DNA from: Ferrimonas sp. YFM
GTDB lineage: Bacteria > Pseudomonadota > Gammaproteobacteria > Enterobacterales > Shewanellaceae
NCBI RefSeq assembly: GCF_030296015.1
Contig: NZ_AP027368.1
Location: 3,348,001-3,412,000 of the forward strand
Direction of reading: 5' to 3'
Length of the DNA: 64,000 nucleotides
Positions within the stretch are counted from its first letter, which is position 1. Every line of letters starts with the position of its first letter. The notes below the pieces were generated by a model that made no database searches, had not been told where the DNA came from, and worked only from the letters and a program-made list of their open reading frames with translations. Below are positions 44,485 through 51,554 of the stretch, piece after piece. Position numbers and translations under genes: made by a program.

Positions 44485-45419
44485 TCCCGCAGAGACAGCG
44501 CGGGCTGGCTTCGTCTGTCGACCTCCAGATGAAACAGGTCTGGACGATGGTAATGGCCGCTGACATCCAGTGCCTTGCGAGAGTCGGCGGCGGCCTGGAT
44601 ATCAATCTCGGCGTACAGCCCCCCCTTTTCCCGATGCAGTGGCCCGGCATGCACTCCGCCAAAAGGCTTGACGATGACCGCATCGCCACTGTTGATCCAC
44701 TCGTCATCCTTGAACAGCCGGCTGCGCTCGGGAAACTCTTGCGGAACATCCCTGCCCTCAATGGCAGTGGCGGTGCTCATCACCCAGCACCCCCCTTCTC
44801 TGGCGATGTGATTCATCGAAGCGTGCCAGGTTTCGCCGCAATCCCAGGTGGGTGCCAGGTAGATATCCACGCCCTGGGCATAGAGGGCAAAGCGGGCCAG
44901 GGGCATGTAACTTTCCCAGCAGATAAGACAGCCGATGCGTCCAACCGCAGTCTGCACCACCTTAAGGCCACTGGCATCACCGCAGCCCCACACCATCCGC
45001 TCTGGATTGGTGGGCATCAGCTTTCTGTGGCGGTTCACCAGGGAGCCGTCGGCATCGATAATGACGACGGTGTTGAACAGGGTTGAGCCACTGAACTCGG
45101 CATCCAACTCGTTCATCCCCATGACCACCACCATGTTGTGCTTGGCAGCCGCCTTACAGATGGGTTCCAGGTCTCCTGCGGCGATGTTGACCGAGTTTTG
45201 CCGAAGTTGACTGTGGATGCGGTTACCCAAAGCCATATCTCCGCCGGGGCGCAGGCGCCATATCCAGGTGGGATAACCGGGCAGGTAAGCTTCGGGAAAC
45301 AACAGCAGGCGAGTTCCGGATGTGGCCGCCTCCTCTATGGTTTCCAGGGCGCGGTCAATGGAGGTTTGCAGGTCCAGTAACGCAGGAGGCCTTTGTGAAA
45401 TTCCGACGCGAATACTCAT
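44475..45419 (-). CDS. nitrilase (carbon-nitrogen hydrolase)
   Basis: 314 residues from the ATG at 45419 with GAGG upstream; an earlier in-frame start is unsupported. The catalytic triad is Glu43 (FPEAYLPGYP), Lys133 (HRKLMPTNPERM) and Cys167 (LICWESYMPLAR). The SYMPLARFALYAQG and YLAPTWD blocks place it in the aliphatic/aromatic nitrilase branch rather than the amidase branch. It would convert a nitrile to the acid and ammonia; the substrate is unknown. It is a single gene, convergent with the hydrolase. Confidence 0.9.
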   Translation of the reverse strand: MSIRVGISQRPPALLDLQTSIDRALETIEEAATSGTRLLLFPEAYLPGYPTWIWRLRPGGDMALGNRIHSQLRQNSVNIAAGDLEPICKAAAKHNMVVVMGMNELDAEFSGSTLFNTVVIIDADGSLVNRHRKLMPTNPERMVWGCGDASGLKVVQTAVGRIGCLICWESYMPLARFALYAQGVDIYLAPTWDCGETWHASMNHIAREGGCWVMSTATAIEGRDVPQEFPERSRLFKDDEWINSGDAVIVKPFGGVHAGPLHREKGGLYAEIDIQAAADSRKALDVSGHYHRPDLFHLEVDRRSQPALSLRDDD

Positions 45420-45655
45420 GGCAACCTCGGTCGAGAGACAAAGAAGCCTTAACCCTAGTTCAAAGTGGAAAGAGTACAACTCGGTTCAGACTCGGGTGTC
45501 ATAGGTGGACGCCCCGCCCTGCATCAGGGATGCGTGGTGAAGGAAATAATCCATTGGTATCGAGCCATCAATGAAGTCACATAGCCAGCAATGAACGGTG
45601 TACAAACTCTGGACAGCGACAGTAGGATGGTGGGGATGTTAACTCACGGACAGTA

Positions 45656-46045
45656 ATGATGATCTATCATCTGGCGGCGGACGCCGTACTGCTGATTCAC
45701 CTGACCTTTATCCTGTTCGCCCTGTTTGGCGCCCTGCTGGGGCTGAGGCAACGTTGGATACTCTGGCTGCACCTGCCGGCCGCCATCTGGGCCATTGTCG
45801 TCGGGTTTATGGGGTGGATCTGCCCCTTGACGCCCCTGGAGAACTTCCTGCGCACCGCCGCCGGTGAACAGGGTTACAGTGGCGGCTTCATTGAGCACTA
45901 TGTGCTACCAATTATCTACCCTCAAGGCCTGACTCTGGATTTGCAAATGCTGTTTGGCCTGACCGCACTGACCATCAACCTGGTGATCTATTACTTTGTA
46001 ATAAGAAAGCTCTATTTTTCCGGCAAAACTGATTTGACTGAATAA
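45656..46045 (+). CDS. DUF2784 family membrane protein
   Basis: 129 residues, four hydrophobic helices. The family hallmark is the loop CPLTPLENFLRTAAGEQGYS followed by GGFIEHYVLPIIYP, seen here at about residues 61-95. Function unknown. Two ATG codons are adjacent (45656 and 45659) and the ribosome site is weak. It is separated from csgD by an AT-rich 280-base region. Confidence 0.85.
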   Translation: MMIYHLAADAVLLIHLTFILFALFGALLGLRQRWILWLHLPAAIWAIVVGFMGWICPLTPLENFLRTAAGEQGYSGGFIEHYVLPIIYPQGLTLDLQMLFGLTALTINLVIYYFVIRKLYFSGKTDLTE

Positions 46046-46325
46046 AGTTAAATAACAAAAAAAGTTATAGATTCAATAAGCCCATGAAAGAAAAGATGCT
46101 TTAACGAATATAACCACTCAAATAAAATTCGTTATTTCAGTTTCAGCAAATCGCTCAAAATCAATGACATGCACAACAGGCAAACTCCCAAGCCAAGATA
46201 ACAAATATTGAATGTAAGTATCCATTTTCAAATTATTGACCCTCGTCAACGACTCCGCCAATGGGTGTTATAGAGTTGTAACTCGGCCCTGTGATTTCAT
46301 GCATATTTGGTGCAAAGGAGTTGCC
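46046..46325 (+). other. AT-rich csgD upstream region
   Basis: 280 bases without a gene. It is strongly AT-rich, as is common for csgD promoters bound by H-NS-like and other regulators, but I identify no specific site. Confidence 0.4.
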
Positions 46326-46976
46326 ATGGAAAAACCCGTAAAGTGCATCTGTTTTTATCGACCGGATAAATTGCAGTCGCCCCTGCCTGCTTTGTGCCAG
46401 GGGCTGGAATGTCAGGTAGTGGAGCTCACCAGGGAGCAAGAACTTGCCGTCTACGGCCAGTGCAGCGATCCCATTCTGTTTCTGGTGGCCGCCCAGTTAC
46501 TGCCCAAAATCAATGGCAGCCTGCCAGGGTGGCTGGAGAACCTGCTGGACCATCACCTGGTCGCCATCTATGACGCCAGCGAGCTTCACTACAACCCCAT
46601 CAACCTGATCCACCATGGCTTGCGCGGCGTGCTCTACCATGGCAGCAAGCTGGATCAATCCCTTACCGGTATCCAAACCATGCTGCAAGGCAACCTGTGG
46701 TTTAAACGGATTCATATGGAACAAGCGCTGAGTGAGCTGATAAAGGAGCACCAGCAGCACCAAACCCCATCCGACGGTCGCAACCTGGACAAGCTGACCG
46801 AAAGAGAGATTGGCATCGTTCGCCTGGTGGCACTGGGCTCCAGCAACAAGGAGATCGCCCGCCAGTTGTTCATCAGCGAATACACGGTAAAGGCACATCT
46901 CGCCTCCGTCTTCCGCAAGACCGAAACCCATACCCGCGCAGAGCTGGTTGGAAAACTGGCCTCGACTCAGCAATAA
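46326..46976 (+). CDS. csgD: CsgD-like LuxR-family regulator of curli
   Basis: 216 residues from the ATG at 46326 (GGAG five bases upstream), the same length as E. coli CsgD. The C-terminal LuxR helix-turn-helix is clear: LTEREIGIVRLVALGSSNKE then IARQLFISEYTVKAHLASVF. The N-terminal domain is a degenerate receiver without a recognisable phosphoacceptor Asp, also like CsgD. It is convergent with the curlin genes and probably activates them. Confidence 0.85.
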   Translation: MEKPVKCICFYRPDKLQSPLPALCQGLECQVVELTREQELAVYGQCSDPILFLVAAQLLPKINGSLPGWLENLLDHHLVAIYDASELHYNPINLIHHGLRGVLYHGSKLDQSLTGIQTMLQGNLWFKRIHMEQALSELIKEHQQHQTPSDGRNLDKLTEREIGIVRLVALGSSNKEIARQLFISEYTVKAHLASVFRKTETHTRAELVGKLASTQQ

Positions 46977-46979
46977 AAA

Positions 46980-47001
46980 GCCCCCGCCCGAGAGCGGGGG
47001 C
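46980..47001. terminator. terminator between csgD and the curlin genes
   Basis: gcccccgc (46980-46987) pairs with gcgggggc (46994-47001). On the - strand TTTTTATTG follows, so it mainly ends the curlin transcript. Confidence 0.8.
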
Positions 47002-47022
47002 AAACTTCAGGGAACAAGGCAA

Positions 47023-49065
47023 TCAGAATTGACTGATGGAGATGACATTGCCTGTGCCCTGTTGCGCGAAGTCAGCGACGTTTCCGTAAGAGGTCTGACG
47101 GAAGGTGATGACGTTGCCTTCACCCTTCTGAGTGGAAGTCAGCTTGTTACCACCGGACTTCTGGTCACCAGACAGCTTATTGCCAGTGCCGCTCTGAGAT
47201 ATATCCAGCTCATTGCCGACCACACCGGAGTTGGTTTCGATGTCGATCCAGTTACTTTGACCTTTCTGGTCAAACTCAGCCAGCAGGTCAGCTGAAGTGG
47301 ACAGCAAGTTAATGGCGTTCAGACTGCCTCGTTGGGCCAAGTCCACATCGGCTCCCTTATCTCTGCCATTGAGATTCAGCAAGGCGCTGTTCTGTTCACC
47401 CTTCTGGAAAGTCTTAATCTTGGCGTTGTCGACATCGGTAACTTTGGCGTCCAGTTGGTTCATATAGCCACGCTGCTCTGAATTAAATTTCAGGCTTTCA
47501 CCCTGGCCATACACGTACAGATTGGTGTAGTTCTGCTCGCCCTTCTGCTTGGCATTGAGCTTACTGTCCTGAATGCCGTTAACAGTGGTAATAATTAGGT
47601 TGCTCTGCCCCTTCTGCTCAAACGCCATGCTAGAGCTAATGGCATTGGTTGCGGCAGCGCTCAGTATATTACTCTCGCCCTTCTGGTCGACTTCCACCTT
47701 GGCATCTTCAAAGTTGATGCCCACCAGCCCCAGGTAGGCCTGGTTATACTGGCCATGCTGCTCAGTCTTGATCTTGCTCTCTTTCACCCAAAAAACATTG
47801 GAGGCAGTGTAGTTGCCTTCACCATGTTGCTTGGCGACCACCTTGCTGGACTCAGCGACATTCACCCAAGCGTTGATGCCATTGCTCTTACCGTGCTGCT
47901 CGGTCTTGAGGGTGCTGTCATACACACCACCAACTTGGCCGTTCATCCAGTTACCATTACCTTCCTGCTTGGCATTAACCTTGGCTGTATCTGTACCCAC
48001 GACATTAGCAGCTATGCGGTTTTCCTTTCCATGCTGCTCGGTGACCATTTCGCTCTCTGATACCAAGATCATGGTGCTATCCAGGCGGTTGCCATTACCC
48101 TCTTGAGTGGCCTTCATCTTGGCGGTATCGGACCAGGTTACACGAGACTCGATGAAGTTCTCCTTACCATGCTGCTCGGTATTAACATTGCTGTTGTCGA
48201 CCCAGCGAACCTGGCTGTCCAGTTGGTTGGCATTGCCTTCTTGGGCTGCCCGAACGGTGGAGGTTTTGGCTCGCTCAACTTTGGACTTCATCAGGTTGTC
48301 CTTGCCGTGCTGGGCCAGGTTGACGTTGGCGTTCATCGCCTCGCCATTGCCCTTCATGGTCAGATCCATAACGTTGCGCTGGCCATCCTGGTCCATCTTC
48401 ACCTTGCTGTCCCTAACGGAGTAGAGTGCGGCGTCCGCCTGGTTTTCACGACCATGCTGATCCACCATCAGGGTGTTTTCATTGGCCTGCATACCGTAAT
48501 AGCCAATACGGTTTTCGGCGCCGTACTGCTTCATGTTGTAGGTGTTATGGCTGCTTTGGATGGTATCCAGCTCAATCTCATGGCCTACTGGATTGTCGCC
48601 ATCCCCTGAGGTTTGGCTGATGTCGGCCCGCTCGTAGTCACCGTCCAATTCCATCTTCAACAGATGACCTGCACCGGGAGCACTGTCCTGACTCAGGCGC
48701 ATGTTGTAGCCAGTGCCATCTACCTTACCCCGATCCAGGTTAAAGTCGATGGCGTTGTCATGGCCCTTCTGCTCCATCTTGAGATCATGTTCTCCGCCAC
48801 CTTCAAAATTAGCTTGAGTGATGGTGTTATTCTGACCATTTTGCTTGTAATTCATCGTGTTCATGGCTGAGCGTACGTCTGCACCAAGGATGACGTTGCC
48901 TTCACCTTTTTGACGGAACAGGGCATCGTTGTCGCCCCAGCTACGATACTCGACGTTGTTTTCCACGCCATTTTGCTCGACTTTCACTTCATCTGCCGCG
49001 TTGGCGCAAAAGCCGACGCCCAACAGGGCCAGGGTAATGACTGATAAGTTGAATCCACGTTTCAT
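47023..49065 (-). CDS. csgA: giant curlin, CsgA-like with about 28 repeats
   Basis: 680 residues from the ATG at 49065 (AAGGAG six bases upstream; a second ATG is one codon before). A 23-residue signal peptide ends ANA. The whole mature protein is a run of about 28 units of usually 23 residues, most starting Q-x-G-x-x-N (QHGKEN, QEGNGN, QKGQSN, QKGEQN). E. coli CsgA has five units in 151 residues, so this is more than four times longer. Between about residues 245 and 430 QHGKEN and QEGNGN units alternate. Two early units (QDSAPGAG, QTSGDGDN) are degenerate. It should form the main surface amyloid. Very few Cys. Confidence 0.85.
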   Translation of the reverse strand: MKRGFNLSVITLALLGVGFCANAADEVKVEQNGVENNVEYRSWGDNDALFRQKGEGNVILGADVRSAMNTMNYKQNGQNNTITQANFEGGGEHDLKMEQKGHDNAIDFNLDRGKVDGTGYNMRLSQDSAPGAGHLLKMELDGDYERADISQTSGDGDNPVGHEIELDTIQSSHNTYNMKQYGAENRIGYYGMQANENTLMVDQHGRENQADAALYSVRDSKVKMDQDGQRNVMDLTMKGNGEAMNANVNLAQHGKDNLMKSKVERAKTSTVRAAQEGNANQLDSQVRWVDNSNVNTEQHGKENFIESRVTWSDTAKMKATQEGNGNRLDSTMILVSESEMVTEQHGKENRIAANVVGTDTAKVNAKQEGNGNWMNGQVGGVYDSTLKTEQHGKSNGINAWVNVAESSKVVAKQHGEGNYTASNVFWVKESKIKTEQHGQYNQAYLGLVGINFEDAKVEVDQKGESNILSAAATNAISSSMAFEQKGQSNLIITTVNGIQDSKLNAKQKGEQNYTNLYVYGQGESLKFNSEQRGYMNQLDAKVTDVDNAKIKTFQKGEQNSALLNLNGRDKGADVDLAQRGSLNAINLLSTSADLLAEFDQKGQSNWIDIETNSGVVGNELDISQSGTGNKLSGDQKSGGNKLTSTQKGEGNVITFRQTSYGNVADFAQQGTGNVISISQF

Positions 49066-49084
49066 CATCTACTCCTTCACCACT

Positions 49085-49579
49085 TCAATAGTGGTTGATT
49101 GTTACCGTGCGAAAATTGCCGGTTTGATTAATTTGCCGTGAGAGCGAGTCACCGCCTCGGGAGTAGTCATTCACTACCGCCCGGTTGTAGTGCCCCACCT
49201 GGTTAATGCCGATGGCACTGTTGTCTGTCGCCTGATGGGTGATCGCCAGGTTTCCCTGCCCCTGCTGGGCAATGCTGGCCTGGTTGTGGCTGCCTTCCTG
49301 AGCCATCAGGGCGGTATTGCCTGTGCCCTGTTGACTGACGCTGGCTTTCTGCATCCACCCCTGCTGGGTGAGCACCACCAGATTGGCTTGACCACCGCCC
49401 TGCATCAGCTGCGCTTCATTGGCGATCCCCTGTTGGCGGACAACGACGGCATTTCCTATGGTCTGCTCCATCAGTTGGGCCACGGTGGGCTGCTCAATCA
49501 GCCTCTGCAGCGGCAGAGACAATTCCAGCGCCTGGGCCGGTAGCCATACCATCAAGAGCAAGGTGAGTAAGTGCTTCAT
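49085..49579 (-). CDS. csgB: CsgB-like curlin nucleator
   Basis: 164 residues, close to CsgB length. Signal peptide (MKHLLTLLLMVWLPAQA), then about five curlin repeats with Q-x-G-x-x-N spacing of 22-24 residues (QQGTGNTALMAQ, QEGSHNQASIAQ, QQGQGNLAITHQ). The C-terminus INQTGNFRTVTINHY is a truncated final repeat. It is expected to seed CsgA polymerisation on the cell surface. Nineteen bases before the giant curlin gene. Confidence 0.85.
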   Translation of the reverse strand: MKHLLTLLLMVWLPAQALELSLPLQRLIEQPTVAQLMEQTIGNAVVVRQQGIANEAQLMQGGGQANLVVLTQQGWMQKASVSQQGTGNTALMAQEGSHNQASIAQQGQGNLAITHQATDNSAIGINQVGHYNRAVVNDYSRGGDSLSRQINQTGNFRTVTINHY

Positions 49580-49836
49580 GCCGTTCCCCTGTTATCACAG
49601 GCAAGTTCATCTTATGGGGCAGAGCCTGGGTGGCGGAATCACCCATACAGGCATAAATAGAAAAGCCTTAACCATTGATTATTAAGGATTTAAATTGACT
49701 TAACTCAGGCTAGAACATTGGGGCTAATCAGGGCGATGGGACTAGTCCCCCCATCGATAAAGAGAGGCAATACGCGAGGCGAGGGCCAGGCATAAAAAAA
49801 CGGCCACCGAAGTGGCCGTCGTGCGGTTTGGGGACA
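49580..49836 (-). other. csgBA promoter region
   Basis: 257 bases between csgG and csgB. It includes the csgEFG terminator (49800-49819) and should contain the CsgD-dependent promoter; I do not see a defined CsgD site. Confidence 0.4.
49800..49819 (-). terminator. terminator after csgG
   Basis: acggccac (49800-49807) pairs with gtggccgt (49812-49819) around CGAA; on the - strand a run of seven T follows. Confidence 0.85.
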
Positions 49837-50595
49837 CTATCCCGCACTCCAATAACCTTTTGTTATGCCCTTCTCTATGATGGCGATCACCGCCGCCTCC
49901 ATTGCCTGGCGCACACACAACTGCACCGGCTCATTGGTGCTGTATCCGCCTTCCGCTTCCGCCAGTCGGTTCAGGCTGACATAACGGAAGAAACCCGCCC
50001 GCAGCTCCTGGGAGAAGATCTGCTTGGTGGAGGAGACGGAGATCAGCACCTTACCTGTCATCACGTCTACGGCGCGAAGATAAAGGGTAACCTGGTCTTT
50101 TCGGTAAAGCTCAGAGGCGCCAATGCCGTAGTACTCCATACCGATGCCGCCGGTCTCGATGTCGGTATCGTAGGCGGTGATGCCCCCTTCAAACAGCAGT
50201 CTGGCGTCGGCCAGGGTGCCCATGGCATCGGCCTGCTCTCCCAGGCGCTGACGAATGATCTTGCGCTCAGTCAGCAAGTTCTGCAGCCCCTCCCGCTCCA
50301 CGGGGTCAAACCAGGCGCTGTCGAGCAGAGTCTGAACCAACATGGAGGTGGCACCCTGGGTGACCGCCGTGGAGAAGGAACTGACGTTGGCCTGAGGCTT
50401 GTACTGGCCGGTCTGGTCCCGGAACGCGTACACCGCCACCGGAATCGGGTACTCCGGCGCAGGATCCTGCTGAAGCTGGAGCATCGCTTCGCTCACCGGA
50501 TCGATGCGGGCAGGTTCGACGAAAAGCTCAGGCTTACCGATGGCCGCACAGCCGCTGAGCATCAGCATGCCGGCCAGAATCAGGATACGTTTCAT
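49837..50595 (-). CDS. csgG: CsgG outer-membrane curli secretion lipoprotein
   Basis: 252 residues. Lipobox LMLSGCAAIG (Cys16). The pore protein motifs are VAVYAFRDQTGQYKPQANVS, VEREGLQNLLTERKIIRQ and the transmembrane hairpin region with GIGASELYRKDQVTLYLRAV. It forms the nonameric channel through which curlin is exported. The start overlaps the csgF stop (TGATG). Confidence 0.95.
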   Translation of the reverse strand: MKRILILAGMLMLSGCAAIGKPELFVEPARIDPVSEAMLQLQQDPAPEYPIPVAVYAFRDQTGQYKPQANVSSFSTAVTQGATSMLVQTLLDSAWFDPVEREGLQNLLTERKIIRQRLGEQADAMGTLADARLLFEGGITAYDTDIETGGIGMEYYGIGASELYRKDQVTLYLRAVDVMTGKVLISVSSTKQIFSQELRAGFFRYVSLNRLAEAEGGYSTNEPVQLCVRQAMEAAVIAIIEKGITKGYWSAG

Positions 50596-50975
50596 CAGTA
50601 GCTCAACTTAGGCAGCACGATCTCAGTGATCTCGCCGGTAGCCAGGTCGGTAATCAGCACATGGATGTTGTTGGGGTCATCATCCCGGACGTCGATGACA
50701 TACTCGCCAGTGTTGTAGGTGCCAGCGGTAAAGTCACCTTGGGTAATGTCACTGGTGAGGCTATAGAGCAGGTTGCGCTCCAAGGCATCCTGAAACTGCT
50801 CAACGAAGCTCGCCTCTTCATAGGACTTGGTGTGGTCGTTTTGTGATTGAGCCTTGCCGAGCAGGAAGGAGCCGTTGAGCGGATTGCCGCCGAAGCTGGG
50901 GTTGATGGGTTGATAGGTCAACTGGGTCGCCGTGGCCGGCAGACTGACCGCCAGCAGCAAGATAACTTTTCTCAT
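50595..50975 (-). CDS. csgF: CsgF curli assembly factor
   Basis: 126 residues from the ATG at 50975, with GGGGAGG five bases upstream. Signal peptide ending ATA, then QLTYQPINPSFGGNPLNGSF, the conserved CsgF N-terminal motif that inserts in the CsgG pore. Slightly shorter than the E. coli protein (138). It is the chaperone that couples secretion to nucleation by CsgB. Confidence 0.93.
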   Translation of the reverse strand: MRKVILLLAVSLPATATQLTYQPINPSFGGNPLNGSFLLGKAQSQNDHTKSYEEASFVEQFQDALERNLLYSLTSDITQGDFTAGTYNTGEYVIDVRDDDPNNIHVLITDLATGEITEIVLPKLSY

Positions 50976-50996
50976 GGAGCCTCCCCAGAACAAGCC

Positions 50997-51380
50997 CTAC
51001 CAGGGCTCATCCTTCTGTCCCAAAATGATGTTGGCCTTGACCCGCGCCACATGATCTATGGTGGTGCGCATGGCGTCGTCGGCCCGCTCTTTGATGTTGT
51101 TGTAGCGACGACCGAAGTAGGTGATGTACACCTGCTCCTGGTTGACGGTGATCCACAGCTTGGTGCCCGCCTGAGGGTAGACCGTTTCATGGACGGTCAC
51201 GGTGAACCCCTGGGTGCCGGGCAGATCACGCCAATAACCAGCGTAGTAGTAGAGAAAGTCCCGGCCAAAGCGGGTGACGGTACGGTCTATCAACAGTCCG
51301 TCCAGCTCAATCTCAGCAGTCAACGCCGGTGCGGGCAGCAACCACAACAACAGGCCGAGAATCAGAGTTCTTCTGCGCAT
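50997..51380 (-). CDS. csgE: CsgE curli secretion specificity factor
   Basis: 127 residues from the ATG at 51380 with GGAGGAAG upstream; longer readings are antisense extensions. Signal peptide ending LTA, then EIELDGLLIDRTVTRFGRDF and ITYFGRRYNNIKERAD, close to E. coli CsgE (129). It caps the CsgG channel from the periplasm. First gene of csgEFG, 21 bases before csgF. Confidence 0.93.
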   Translation of the reverse strand: MRRRTLILGLLLWLLPAPALTAEIELDGLLIDRTVTRFGRDFLYYYAGYWRDLPGTQGFTVTVHETVYPQAGTKLWITVNQEQVYITYFGRRYNNIKERADDAMRTTIDHVARVKANIILGQKDEPW

Positions 51381-51554
51381 CTCTTCCTCCAACTCAGCCC
51401 AATCTGACCCGAGGATAACGTCCCCCTTGATAACAACGGCATCCCCCGTTTGGGCGTAATCCGGCCTGGTTTCGGCAAAAGGACTAGCCCATGACACCGA
51501 CCGCGTCTTTGGGTACTCTTTGGAGCTATCTCTCGAAGAAATCAGGATGTTTTC

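Noticed and set aside
47023-49579. CRISPR-like or tandem DNA repeat array
   Set aside because: The periodicity is in the protein (23-residue curlin units); the DNA copies differ and remain in one open frame.
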